From: Anoplolepis gracilipes
Taxonomy: Eukaryota; Arthropoda; Insecta; Hymenoptera; Formicidae
DNA: 64,000 nucleotides
Assembly: GCF_047496725.1 (NCBI RefSeq)
Contig: NC_132977.1
Location: 2,849,001-2,913,000 of the forward strand
Reading direction: 5' to 3'
Shown piece after piece: positions 48,349 to 62,050 of this stretch (the stretch's first letter is position 1; the number at the start of each line of letters is the position of its first letter). The translations under genes were made by a program, and so were the position numbers. The notes under the pieces are model-generated. The model made no database searches. It was not told the DNA's origin and saw only the letters and a program-made list of their open reading frames with translations.

Positions 48349-51300
48349 TTCTATATTAAATGTAACTACATATATATTGTAACTATATAATATTTAATTT
48401 GTATATTAAATTTTTTCTTTAATCGTCTCGAATTTTGAAATCAGCAAAAATATTATTTAAAAAATTTGATAGCGAAAATATTATGCCGTTATAAATAATG
48501 ACAGCAGAAAGAAGATTAAAAAATAAAAATTATATAATAAAACTTATTTTTATTATTTTTTTTAATATAAATATGTAATATTTTTGTTATCATAATACTA
48601 AATTTAATTACTAAATTTTTGGTGTAGTTTCTGTTATAGCATTAAATATTATAATATTTTATGTAAAAAAATAATTAAATAACATTTTTTTATTTAAAAA
48701 CAATAAAACATGAGTTAAATTGCCATTTTAATTTTTTAATGTATAATATATATATAGTAAATTTTATAAAAATCACATATATAATAAGATTTATATATAT
48801 CAATAAAATTTTTCTATTAAAGGTAAACAATTTTTATGTTTATATCTTTCTTCTCTCGTAACAGAAAATAAAAATATATTATTCACAAAATAAACATTTC
48901 TTTGTAAAACATTATTACTATAAATATGAGAAATATATATTTTTTCACAATTTGTTGTAAAATATTTTATATTCATTAATAAAAATCTAACGTACGTTTT
49001 TTACACGGGTTATATCATTGATACAATCTCCCGTTCTAATCCGAGATTAATCGACAAAAACGTGAATTTTCTTCATTTATTGCAGGAATGTAATTTTGCG
49101 CAAACGAGATGCTGACGAATGGCGGAAATGGCGCGATGCGCCGGACTTGAAAATCTATTATCGACGGAATTAGCAGTGCCTCGGGGCACGTATTCCCGGC
49201 GACGTGGGCCACGCACCCTTTGTCTCTACCCGCTAACGATACGGGGTGGTGGATAAGGGTGGAGTACTCGCACACGCGGTCCCCTCGGCAAACATCAGAC
49301 TTGCGTTAGCCGCCAGAAATCATGGGAGGGAGGGAAAGGAGAAGGGGGATATATCCGGAGAAATCGACCCGAGGGAGAATCTCCGAGTGTACCGAGTTAT
49401 ATCGAGTTTCCGGATAATTCGATCGTCCGCCCATCTCGAGTCTCTTCTCTCGCGAATCTCTGTTATAGTCGTACACTTTTCCAGCAGCAAATAATTCGAC
49501 ATTTGTTCCATCATTTTTTACTTCTTCGATTTTATTTTATTTCTTTCAATTTTTACTTTTTTCCAGACTTATATAAATTTCTAAGGTGTTTAAGAAGCAG
49601 AAAAAAATATGTGTGTGTCTAGTAGATCATTTTTTTCCAAGAGAATCTCTTTTCTTTCTCTCACACGTGACCAACTGTCAAAATATTAATTAATATTAAT
49701 TAGACAAATAAATAGACATAGAAAAATGAAATAGGTATGAATGTAAAAATTCAATTAATTGGAAACTTGTATGTAAATAATAGTTTTAAACATTGCTCTT
49801 GATTTTTCGATATGTTGAGTGCGACGCTGTATGTCATATCGAAGTTTCTTTTGACCAGCCAGAACTGTCAACGGCAGAAACGACCCGCGGTGGGTCCCCA
49901 TAAATTTCGAACAGACGATGTCTGGCCCGATAGTTTCGCCAGATGAACTGCTTCTAGGCGTGCTTATGCGGGTGCGCATCCTATATATGTATATATATAG
50001 TATGTACACAGGGGATGGTGGTGGTTCTGCTGATGGTTCTCGTAGTCCATAGCCGTCATGGCGTAAGACTTGAAGCTTCCGCAACTCCCGGGAGCATCGT
50101 AGCTCAAACTTGTTCCTCGATTTTACCCGCAGACATCTACTATACGGAGAGAAATCCTCAAGGAATAGTGCATTATTTTACACAGAGTATTTACGGAATT
50201 ATATTCTTTCACTTTTAATTGGCAATTAATATATTATAATATCAACAATACATCAATAAATGTGTATATTTGCTCTATATATTTATTCTGTTCTTTGTTT
50301 ATATATTTTAAAAATATTTTTAAAATATTTTATTTCTTTTCTCGTATTTTTAAGCTAATTTATATTATAGTACAACTGATTATTTTTTTTTTAAACATTG
50401 TTATAATTTGAGTAAAAGTTCAATTAGAAATATAATATAAAATATTGCATGATTAATATTTATTTATTTATAAATAAATATTATATTATCTAAAAAGTAT
50501 TATGTTTCAATATATATATTTCTCTATTTATATATTCTTTTATTTATAATCAAAGATATTAAGCTTATAAATAAGCTATTTATCTTCTCTTAAATAAAAA
50601 AATAATTAATATATTATATTTAACTTTATTCCATATCTCGTTAGCTATATTTGTCTTTTTTACAAAAAAAATTATAAATTACTAAAAATGGCGTTCACAC
50701 TTAGCAAGAATTCTTCACATTTTACATCTGATAAAATTAGTTCCACAAACGTGCTCTATTATTATATGTACTTAGATTTTACCTCTGTGTTTTTCAATAT
50801 AATATTAAATAATTTAATATAAAATATTAAGTAATTTACATATTTTAAACGCACAAATTTTGGCATTATGCTTTTCTAAAAATGTCTTAAAGCACTTCCG
50901 GCCAATAACTGCGTGGAATAACATTTGTCGATACGAAAACCGATTTATTCTACGCAAAAGATAAAAAGACCGCGCGTTATCTCGTGCCATTTTCGCGTTA
51001 TCCGTGTTATTTTATAGCTCGACAAAAAAAAAAAAAAAAGATTTCTCGTAGCTCGCGCTACAGAAAGACCACAATGTCGGCGAAAAAGAAGGCAATAAAC
51101 ACAAGTTTTTATGTTACCGTGAAAATTGTATCTCCTTCCGAATGCACCTCGAACGATCTCGTCCAGTCTAATGCGAAACTAATGCTGCGATCGCACATCT
51201 GGAACCGTCTAAGAGGAAGGTGGAAAATTGCATTATTTTTCAATGTCAAGATCTGGAAGGATGGGAAGGGATGTTGAGAGAGAGAGAGAGAGCGAGAGCG

Positions 51301-51562
51301 TGCATTAAAAGAGGATTTACTGTGTACTCCCGAAATTTTCACGTCCGCTGAAATACACACACCTCGTTTAATGGCTTGGGAAATATCCGGAAATGACGTG
51401 TACGCGCCACGAGGCGAGAAAGAATGTGCTATTACATGTTTCGCGTGGAAGGTATTATTAAATTCTTAAGCCGTTATTAAAAATGCTCGAGCGTGACGTC
51501 TCGGCCGAAGGTGTGTCATTCCACTGTTCAAAATAATCACACATGTAAATGTGAAGTAAATA
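48349..51562. other. Right flank of the array, no gene supported
   Basis: Unique AT-rich DNA with three less AT-rich patches: 49,030-49,500, 49,820-50,110 and 50,900-51,540. The first is markedly GC-rich and has open frames on both strands, but none has splice sites at plausible edges or a recognised motif. They may be regulatory DNA of a neighbouring gene. Confidence 0.5.
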
Positions 51563-51826
51563 TACGCAAAAGCCACCCTCTTCCATATAAAAAAAGGTCA
51601 ATTTTCAAGTAGTTTTAACTTCCTTAAAAATAATCGCAATAAACAAGCGTTTCAAAGCTTGAAGTTTCTAGTTTTAGAATCTTGAAATGAATTTTAATTC
51701 TTTCTATTCGTTACAAAATTACATTGTAAGAAAGCGACGTTCGTCGATTGAACAAATTTTCTCAAAAGTTTGTTTAGGAATATCGAATTAAAAAAAATTC
51801 TAGCGCGATCTCATTAATAGTTTTAG
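51563..51826. mobile_element. Fragment of the palindromic intron 1 element
   Basis: About 260 bp matching the right arm of 5,535-6,432 in reverse orientation, including AAAGCTTGAAGTTTCTAG and the CATTGTAAGAAAGCGAC block. Confidence 0.6.
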
Positions 51827-51913
51827 CTGAATAAAAGATGGAAGGAATAGCAGTGCCTAAACAGGCGTAACTCTTCTACAATGTTACATTATATAATATT
51901 TTACGTATTTCGG

Positions 51914-52305
51914 AATTGCTTGTTACATATTTGAACGCGTTAAAATTGATCGTGTAGTATAATGCGTACGTACACATATTATTATAACGAGAAAGAGAGA
52001 GTGTGTTATTGTGACGCGTTCGACTTTGAGGTGATCGCGCACACGGCGAACTGGAAGTATGCGGCTACGTGCTATTATATACTACACCTGCCGAGATCAC
52101 AATAAATATATTCCGATTTCGGCAGGCATAGTAATAGCGCGTACCCCCACTCTGGCGTTTGCGTCGTCGACTCGCGCCGGGTCACCCCAAAGTCGAACGC
52201 GTCACAATAACACACTCTCTCTTTCTCGTTACAATAATATGTGTACGTACGCATTATACTAGACGATTAATTTTAACACGTTAAAATATGTAATAAGCAA
52301 TTTTA
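51914..52305. mobile_element. 390-bp palindromic MITE-like element
   Basis: Arms of about 110 bp (51,914-52,025 and 52,188-52,305) are over 90% reverse-complementary by eye, sharing TAATGCGTACGTACACAT and GAGAAAGAGAGAGTGTG. The GC-richer centre also pairs around CCTGCCGA and TCGGCAGG. The frame at 52,059-52,262 is internal to the repeat. Confidence 0.7.
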
Positions 52306-53329
52306 AGTATCACGGAATTTCATTTCAGTTCCGTCTTTCCTCATCTTCGTCTCTTTGTCTGGAACTGTAAGTGACAGTAACGCGGGTGCGGAAAACTGTT
52401 TATGATCAAAGTCCACGGGAACATAAATATTACATCTCGCTTCTTTTGCCGAAAATTAAAAGACTTTGTAAAAATGATTATGTGTATTAAGACTGGAAAA
52501 ACCAAATTTTTTTATATCAAATAAATTTAGATAAAATTCCGAAAAATCGAAAAGCAAAGCCTTTTTTTAATACAACAAATTTATAAATTAATAATTATAT
52601 TATATATTGTATAATAATTTTACACTCATTCAAGATATCTTGCCTTCTTGTTTTCAACGATAAATTTTTATATAAATATTATAATCTTGAGAAGATCATT
52701 CAAAAGACCATTGACTTCTAAATCGACCGAAAAAACTCGATATTTCTGTTTTCTTTTTTTTATTGTAATAGAATATTAATTCTGTGATTTGCAAAGTACA
52801 CACTTGCAAAGAGCTCAAGAACAATGAACAAATTTTCATATGTATCACCTTTTTTTTGAAAGCACTTTTTCTTTTCTTTTTTTTTGCTGCCTGCCCGCGA
52901 TGAAAACATTGGTTACCTATTGGCTAACTCGAATTTGACGAACAAAAGTGTCGGGCACCTGTCGGAAACGGAGAATGATATTTCCGGAAAAATACGAAGG
53001 GAGAGGGGTGGGGGTTCGATATCTCCGGTGTAAACCGATAGGAAAAAATTGGAAATTTTGTTCGCGCAAAACCTCGCGTTTCGTCCGTCCAACTAATTTA
53101 CATATACATATACTCGAGCGCGTTTTTTATCGATGTACGTTACACGAGCGTATAAATGTTAAAGACAGAGATGTTGGTCATATTTTCTATCCATTGCGAT
53201 TAATCATCGCGACACGTTAAAAAGAAATATGAAGTATCGTTGAAATATTTAAAGAAATGTTGAAAGAATGAGCCTCTCATTAATTTAATATTTCTTTTTG
53301 GTGGTCTATTTTCAGGAGACAAAGTCTTT

Positions 53330-53388
<59 letters not shown>

Positions 53389-56300
53389 TTATTTATTGTC
53401 ATAAATCGTATTTTATTTTTACTTTTAATCCATGCCCTTTTATTATTTGCTTGTCTATGCTTATATATCGCATATCGATTATTTTGATTTTGTTTGTTCC
53501 CTACTATCTATTACGTTACGTTACTTATACCTAAAATATTTCTATCTTGCATGTGCTGTGTAGTGAGAGTACCATTCCTTTTATAATAAAATACTTGCAA
53601 TTTCTAATTAACCTCACCGGAATACTACTGATTAATTCCCTCATACGATACCTCTGGATCGTTATTATCAGCGTTTATTTATTTATATTTTATTATATTT
53701 TATATTTATTATTTATATTTTATTATATTTTATTTTTAGTTTTATATTTTAACAACTGATTAATATATACTTATATAAATTATCATACAATAATTCATAT
53801 AATATTTTATACAAATTATTATATGTATACATACAATAATATTTCATTGCAATTAATTATTATTATATAAAAAGTTATAACATTAAAAAGAATTATTAAA
53901 CATATTGCTATTATAACTGATGTAAACAGGCGATAAGTTGACGTGTTTCGAGGCAAAATGGCGTTTAGTAATCTTTGCGGCAAAGTGCACAAATTAGAGC
54001 GGACATTAAACGTCTCTCGTCATTTTTTACGGTATAAAACAGCAAGGGAGTGATGCTTCTTGCGATTACGTATATTGAAAATGATGCAAACTAACATCGC
54101 GACGAGCAATTTATATCGTGAGAGGTATACAATTTGGGAAAGTGCTCAAACTTTTGTCGAGAAAAAAAGAGAATCCCCTGCTTGAAGAAAAGTTATAACA
54201 GTTCGTTACGAGTCTTCAGGCGATACGAGATAAAAAATAAATGTACAAATGCTATTTCTTACTACTTTTTTGAAGATGTCAGGGAGCATTTTCCTAAAAG
54301 TATATAATTAAAAAATATAAGTATATAACTATATAATTAAAGTATTTTACGAACAGTATGCTATTTAATAAAACTTAAATTAAACATTTAAAAACGTTTA
54401 TATGACACTTGTATCCTTCCTTAAAATATATTTATATTAAACATAATACACTAAAAATTTTTAAAAATATGTAACATATATTAAAAAATATTAAAACTTA
54501 ATATTAAAATGAAATATATTTTTTTTAAAATAGTATATTAATTTTTAAAATATTATATCTAAAAATGTATGTATAGCTCTTTTTGTCTCCGAAAAAATAG
54601 AAAACGCATTTTTGTAAAAATGCAAAAACATAGGCATACACAAAATTCTATTTATAATTTTATGTTGCATAATATGAGAAAATTAATACTATAAAATACT
54701 ATTATAATGTTTGATATATTCAGTTAGTCAATAAATTAATGAAGTACGTCAAGTATGAAACCGTTTTAAGACCAAGTGGTATTGCGTACGCAAAATTAGT
54801 ATCGTCGCTAACAAACGACCTAATTCGTGACATGTGCTCGAGATTAGTGTCATAATATTATGCATAATTGCTCTTCGAGCTGCCAGCTGTACGCCATTTC
54901 AGCTTTACCTCGTAATAACGCTCATATCATTCCTGGAAAATTACCCTTCGGACAACGATTCTTTCGCAGAATATGTAATAAAAATATGCAAATGCTTTAC
55001 ACTCTACGTGTTATAATAATAGCAATTTTTAAATGACAATAAAATAATATTTTGATACATAGATGTAATGTGTGTTATCGTTAAATTAAGGTTTCAAAAT
55101 TCTATCGGATAATATAAACTGAATATATTTTCTTGTAGAATATCAATATGACATGTATATTTCATATGCAATTGATGAATATAATTTTGAATTTAATTTA
55201 CATATGTTGACAATTTGCGTGTAAAAAGAAAGAGAGAGAGAGAGAGAAATCTATTTTAAATTTACCTATTTTTAATATTTTTTTATTAATACTAATTAAT
55301 CTTAATCATTATTAAAATTAAAATTAAAAAATTATAAAAAGATTTTCTTATGTGTTTTTGATTATTTTGATTACCATCTTATTAAAAGAAATATTATTCA
55401 AAAATCAATATTAGTATTTTTTTAATTTATATCCTGTATTTACTTTTCTATTAATTTTACTATACGATAAAATTAGTGGAAATTAATGACGTATTATATG
55501 CAATCAAATTAATGATGATCTAATGCCCGACTTTCTAAACAACTTGTTTAAATTGTCAAGCGAAACACGCGTAATCATTGTTTCAAGTTGCAGTTAATCA
55601 TGTTCGTCAATATGAAACACAAGTTACGTCAAGTTTCAAACTTTCAAGTTCGAACCCTTCTCGAGAACCCCATTGAAATTTTGCGTCCTTTCAGGAAGAC
55701 ATCGTCCATCTTGTCTTGCGAGTGAATAGGAGGACACACCCCAGATGTTAAATCTTAAAGGTTTAACCCCCAACTAGGTATATAACTAGGTATATACATA
55801 TATATATTTACACGTAGTGTATGTGGATGTATGTGTACGTGTGTGGTTGTGTCCAAAATCTATATCTATGCATCCATCTCTTATATAAACAATTTATATA
55901 ACTGGTGACAAGAAACAAAATATCGAAATCGTTTAAAGGAAAATAAAGAGAGATAATAAATAAAAAAAAAATAATAAATTTAATTATTATAACATAATTA
56001 GTATTTAACGTAATTTTTATAGTATGTATTATAATTATATAAAGTATAATAATAATAATAATAAGTATTTATATAACTATAAATGTCATTTATGTTACAA
56101 TAAATCGCCTCTTTTTTGAAAGATTATTAATGCAAACAATTAAAAACGCAATAAATTAAAACCATAAATGAATTCCATTACTTTACAATAAAATTGCAAA
56201 TTGATAATGAAATGAATTTATAAAGAATATAAAAGATTTAATAGCTATTTGGACACCCGGTATACAATACCTACTGTTCTATGTCTCGGATATTGTAAGC

Positions 56301-57202
56301 GCAGTCGCTCATACATCATGAGAAGGATTCTACGCGATATGGAAATTATTCGCGCGAGATTTTCCTCATAAATTACGTGAATTAATTTGATTTAACCTCC
56401 ATCGCATGTGGCAAGAATGGTTAATGTCTGCTTTATAATTTTTCCAAAATACAATATTTATATTATAATGAGACAATGGTTTTTATTTTCTTGTATATAT
56501 ATTTGACGTATATTTAAAATACGTACATATTTAACATACTTCTATATTTAAATATGTACTAGATTGATAATGTAATTAACTCTCTCTGATAGAGATTTTG
56601 ATACACTATCAATCATAAATTAAAAGTTACTAAGGTTGGTTAGAAACATTGAAGATGGCAATATCGTCATTATTATTTTCATGTTCCAGTCTACTTATTT
56701 TCTGTTGTTCAATGTTCATCTATCTGTCTGTAAACTGTTCGTGCGCATTAATAAATGTAATACTTCTCATAAAAGAGACAATTGTTTTTCCTTCTCAGTA
56801 TAATAAGTATATAGATTAATTGAATGTTCTGCTAACACTCTCAGATATTAATTTTTATATTTTCATATAGTTTTTTATGGATAATATTTGAATTTAATTT
56901 GAGTTTTGATGTAAGATTGAAAAACTTTTATAATAAAAAGTCGAAGATTATACATATGTTGAGAAGGTCAAAAGAGAGAGAGAACGCAGATATCTATAAT
57001 ATTATATATAAAAAAATGTTTGAAAAATTATATTTAGAAAATTATAATTATATATATTTGCAAATTAATTGATTCATAAATTAACAAAAATAATCGACAT
57101 AATTTTGTCGCCAATTGATCTTAAATTTGGAACGAACGATGCGCGGTGGCACTTGACCTCGTCGAGAAAAGGACAAAAGAAAAAAAAGAAAGATGAACTT
57201 AC
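52306..57202. other. AT-rich region, no gene supported
   Basis: Contains a pure TA microsatellite (53,334-53,385), less AT-rich patches at 52,900-53,220, 53,930-54,220, 54,780-54,970 and 55,560-55,780, and A/T runs. Short frames such as 52,948-53,220 and 54,834-55,016 have no recognised domain and no convincing splice sites. If the minus-strand exon at 57,203-57,276 is real, this stretch is intron or 3' flank of its gene. Confidence 0.5.
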
Positions 57203-57276
57203 CGTTTGTGGGAATCTGGGGTCGTACAAAGCTCGCTCAGCATGCAGTCCAAATCGGTCGCCAGGGAATTAAGCAA
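57203..57276 (-). CDS. Single internal coding exon with LD-like motif (partial gene)
   Basis: Read on the minus strand, a strong acceptor (pyrimidine-rich, ending TCTTTCAG) precedes a 74-nt exon followed by a consensus GTAAGT donor. Only one frame is open; it contains TDLDCMLSELCTTPDSHK and ends two bases into a codon. Codon use and base composition are unlike the surrounding A/T-rich DNA. The LDxMLxxL pattern resembles an LD-type helix. The wording DLDxxxxxLC recalls a segment near the N-terminus of RIAM/lamellipodin/Pico adaptors, which link small GTPases to actin regulators. That identity is a guess from memory of the family; paxillin-like LD proteins are an alternative. No partner exon was found in the window, so the gene must have long introns. 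Confidence 0.65.
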
Positions 57277-58384
57277 CTGAAAGACAGATAAGAAGGTCAG
57301 CGAGAGACTACAAAGACGCGTTCGGCGATAGGTCAATAGTCTATCTATTATTTCTGTGATCGATCAATAATGTTGTCTTTATTACAAAGTTGAAATTAAT
57401 GAGTTTTGAAGTTGACAATTAAACTTTTGAGATCAAATAATATAGTAATAATTAAAATTTAAAAAATTAATTTAATTAATAATTAAATAATTACTAAAAT
57501 TAAAAAAAAACATTTAAGAGTTAAATTGAAGAGAAACTTCTTTAATTGAAAAATCTTAAATTCAAATTGTGCTACTAATTTATTAATTAATTTTAATTTA
57601 TTTTCTAAATAAATGTGAAAGATTTATACGCCTTAAATTCAAAAAAATTTTTATGTAAGAGAATCAGTAATTAAAAGTATAAAAAATTTCATAAATTTAA
57701 AGGCACTTTTTTTAGAAAATAAATTTTAAAATCGAGCAAATTAATCTTTTTCAAATTATTCTATTAGTAATAAATTTTAATTTCAAACTTCTGTAAAATA
57801 AAAAATTATTTTCTGAAAAATTTATTTGTCATTATTAGGAATTATATTACTATTTTTACTAATTAATATTATTAATATAATTAATTGGAATTACATTACT
57901 ATTATTAAATTATCATTGAGATTATTATAAATCCGATTTTGGGACATCCTGAATGTGACATCGCGAGACGGTAATCGTGGTAATAATGGTTGTCGCAAGA
58001 TTTCTTGGCGTGTTTCTGTCGCCGTAACAGCCAAGCACAGTAAACTGCTCTAGTATTTGCGTTGCGTCGACGAAAATCGGAAGGCCGGAAAATTAGAAGG
58101 TTTCCGTTCGCGAGAGCACTTTCGCAGAGTCAATATTGAGCGTTGTAGGGGAAGAAGCGATCCGATAAAGCTTCCGTGATGGCACGTGAGTAGGAAAATT
58201 GTACATCTGTATGTATACAGTTGTAACTTCGTACTTTTGCGCACTCTTTTATTCTGTGAACGAACGTATTTTTTACATTCGAACTCTCATATAATTCGTT
58301 TATTTATGCAGCAAAAATATTATATTTAATCAATATTATATTTCTAAATATTGTATGAAAATTAAAAAAATATATATACACCAC
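57277..58384. other. AT-rich region with a GC-richer patch at 57,950-58,260
   Basis: Probably intron of the minus-strand gene. The less AT-rich patch has a minus-strand frame (58,050-58,244) with no recognised motif. Confidence 0.45.
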
Positions 58385-59075
58385 GTAAAAAAATTAAAAG
58401 GCTACTTTTCTTCCATATAAAAAGGATCAATTTTCAAGTAGTCGCAATTTCCTTAAAAATAATCGGAATAAGATTAATAAAAAAGTTTGTCCAAGAATAC
58501 CGAATTAAAAAAAATTCTAGCACGATTTCATTAATTGGATATTAAAGAGCAGAGTTTTAGGTTTAATTTTTTTTCTTAACGAATGTTCTATGATTTTTTT
58601 AGCCAAGATATTCATTATTAAAGCAAAATCGAGCTATTGACTTTGAACGCTTATAATTAGTGAAAAAATAATTGTACCATAATCATTAATTAAAGTTTTT
58701 GAAATGTACAGAAAAAAAACTTAACACTTCGGTCTTTTGTACCAGTAATTGGAATGCTTTTTACATGTATGTTGTACAGTTCATGAAAATTTTAGTGTCT
58801 TTTTCCGTTAACTTTCATTAATTTAAATAAAAATAGGTAAATGCAATTTTTACTTGATTTTTAAGTAACAATTACGCTTCACGAATAAACGATAAGAGAA
58901 TTTTAAAATGCTAATTTTTCTCTTTAAATTGCTTTTTTAATGATTATTGTACGATCATTTTTTTACTAGTTATAAGCGTCCAAATGTGAATAGCTCGATT
59001 TTGCTTTAATAATGAATATTTCGACGAAAAAAAACATAGAACATTCGTTAAGAAAAAAAATTAAAGCTAAAACTC
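58385..59075. mobile_element. Rearranged copy of the palindromic intron 1 element
   Basis: Shares several long blocks with 5,535-6,432, including AATTTCCTTAAAAATAATCG and CATTATTAAAGCAAAATCGA. The blocks lie in a different order and partly inverted, so this copy is internally rearranged. A TA microsatellite follows at 59,195-59,235. Confidence 0.55.
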
Positions 59076-59193
59076 TGCTCTTTATTTTGCAAAAAATAAC
59101 ATTTTTTCATGATATTATTTCTCTATTAAATTTGACATATATTTTTAAATTATTTTATATCTTCTTTCTAAAGATAATTTTATTTTTAAAAAA

Positions 59194-59242
<49 letters not shown>

Positions 59243-59275
59243 ATAAAGAAAATAATATAGTGATAATAAAATAGA

Positions 59276-60582
59276 GAAAAAAATTAACAAATATTATCTA
59301 AAAGAGGATATTTTTTTCTATGCGCCCCTTTCTTTTATACTGCAAACACCGCGATCATTAATGAACCACAATCACCAACCACCCTGTGACTCGCATAAAT
59401 ACAAGCGCATACTTGCGGTACACACGGAATGCGTGCGCGCAATTTAAATACATGTTTTCCTCCCTCCAGAGAGTTATACCACACGAAACGAAGCTCGAAG
59501 GGTCATCGTGAAAGTGTAATTGCACAATCCACCATTCCCGATCATATCCCGTTATCAATCCCTCCCGCCATCCCCCCCTTCCCCACCCTTTCCCACCCCG
59601 GCGACAGATAGAATGAACCGCAATCTGTCAATGCGAGCATCGACTCTCATTCCCGGCACTGCTACTGTCATGTCATTCGTATTTACGAACTTGTGCTTTT
59701 AAAATTTTCACGACACATCCGACGGACAGCTAAACCACACGCCGCCGCCAGAACTTGGATCTTTACTCTTGCAAAACCCTTTAAAATATTGCCGAGAGTA
59801 GCGCAGAATCTGCTTTCACAGATCTCTCGAAAAATGTACTTTTATTTTCTATTTTTATTTTTCGTAAATATTATTTCTATATTGTGTTATTATGTATTAA
59901 TTTATATTGATATTGTATTTGATTTTTATTGTTTATACAATATTTTATAATATTTTTTATGTAAATTGTTATATATTAATAGTATATTTATATATTAAAT
60001 TAAATTATATAGTTTTAATTTAATGCTTCCATTGCTTAAGTAAAATGTATAAATTTAATTTTTATATAATTTTTCAAAATATAATATATGTATTTATAGA
60101 TATTATTTTTTCCTTCATGTAATTCACGATTATCAATTAGTTCTCAAACAGACTATTTTCCTCGTCAAGTGTATCAATAAGAAAAATAACGGAAGATAGT
60201 GAATCATGCGTCGAAAAAAATTTGACAAATTGAGGAGAAGTCGTGGTACGCATGCATTGTGGAAGGTGCACTCGCCGTGACCACGTGGCGTACTTGACAT
60301 GAATCAGCGGAGCGCGAAATCCTCATAAAATCGGCGACTATTCTGGCTGTCGAATTTGAAAAATAATATAGTTTATAAAATATAAAAAAAGAATATTCTA
60401 TTTATGAAGCCGTAGAAAAGTTTCTTTGTTTCATTTTATAGTTTATCTTTAAAATCGGACATCTCAAAAAATATTAAGAGAAAAATGTTCATGTATGAAT
60501 ATATATATTTCTCTTTTTTTTGAATACTTGAATAATAAAAAAATATTTTGTGTAAAAAGTTTGTATTTAAAATATACATAAA

Positions 60583-60618
<36 letters not shown>

Positions 60619-61914
60619 GTACACATATATAATAAATATATTTTAAATAAAACTAAATAAATTTTATTTTAAATAATAGCTTTCTCTACTTTTCTACATA
60701 TCTGCTTGGAAAGCAGTAGATTCGCGAGACGTGTCGAGAAAACACAGCACCCGAGAAACCTTTCATCGAGTTGAAGAAGCATAAACTTTATAAGCCATCG
60801 GAATCCATAAAAATGATAACCTTGATGACGTTGGTAAAAAAAATAAAAATTAATCACGGCCATGCAATTCGTTTAATTAAAGAGAAGGACAAGAAATTAA
60901 TATGTTTCCAGACAGCATACAATATTTATAAAATATATACAAAATATTTATAATAATTATTATAAATATTTAAATATATATACAAAATATTTATAATAAT
61001 TATTTAAATATTTTATAAGTATTTATCAAACTTTATGTATTTTGTAAATTTTTTTTGTAATCTTCGATTAAACAGAATATAAAGATTTATTATAAATACT
61101 TATCTCCGCAAATATTTAAGAAATAATTACAAAATATTACTACAAATATATTTATTTTTTTATTTATCATAAATATTATAAAATTCATAAAATATTATAA
61201 AATGTGATATAAAATATAAAATATTTCATTTTCTTAATGTACGTAAAATATATATAAAATATTGATGTATAAAATAATTATATAATATTTCAAAAAAATA
61301 AAAATAAAAATATTTATGAATATTTATTATATAAATGTCGTGTTCTGTCTGGATCATCTATGTTTAATATCTTGCGTTAAAATAATATAGGTATACCGCT
61401 AAAGTAAAGAGACGATAAGATACGGAATTCAGACATCATTCTGGCCACAGGCTGATTTAATTAAACAAACGACGTGATATCGAATTAAACGTATCCGCCG
61501 GTCGTTACGCAACGTGTTGCGTGCTTCGCTTCTGCTTCTCCTTCAGCAAGCAACAGCGGCCACGACGAGTGCTGATTGGATTTAATCCGTTTAATTCGGG
61601 GAATGAGTTTCAGTGGACCATTTTAATCCGAGAGAGTCCGTTTGCGTCGCGCTTGTGCTCTCGTTCGTCTGAATCGAGTGCTCTTCTTAAAGCTTCGAGC
61701 CTCGAGAGCGCTTCAGACACGCCATCGCGATATTGAACAGCCTTTTACATTCGTTCCTTAATGATCGCAGTCGCAAACTTAAGAGTCCAATTTCACGAGA
61801 ATGTTGCAATTGTTCAAGAGAAGTTCTTTTACTTCAATTTTCAGCTTGAACTGGATCTTAAAGAAGGATTTCTTGTGAAGAAAATTTGTTAAGATACTCG
61901 CGAATATATATATA

Positions 61915-61946
<32 letters not shown>

Positions 61947-62050
61947 TTTGTATTCTATAAAATACGAAAAAATTTTATTCAGAATCTCAAAAAATTTTTT
62001 CCTAATATAATTTTTTATTTTAAGATTAATAATTTATTTGAAGAATAAGC
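59276..62050. other. AT-rich region, no gene supported
   Basis: Holds less AT-rich islands at 59,340-59,830, 60,160-60,350 and 61,430-61,760, and TA repeats at 60,585-60,612 and 61,905-61,945. The island at 61,480-61,760 is the most GC-rich and could be a noncoding first exon or promoter of a neighbouring gene. Its frame (61,521-61,736) is not recognisable. Confidence 0.45.

Noticed and set aside
49036..49514. Overlapping frames on both strands in the GC-rich island
   Set aside because: No recognised motif or splice context; long frames are expected where stop codons are rarer.
53298..53534. 78-residue frame rich in Tyr-Ile
   Set aside because: Runs through a pure TA microsatellite.
54834..55016. 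60-residue hydrophobic frame suggesting a receptor fragment
   Set aside because: Does not begin with ATG, has no family motif and no flanking exons.
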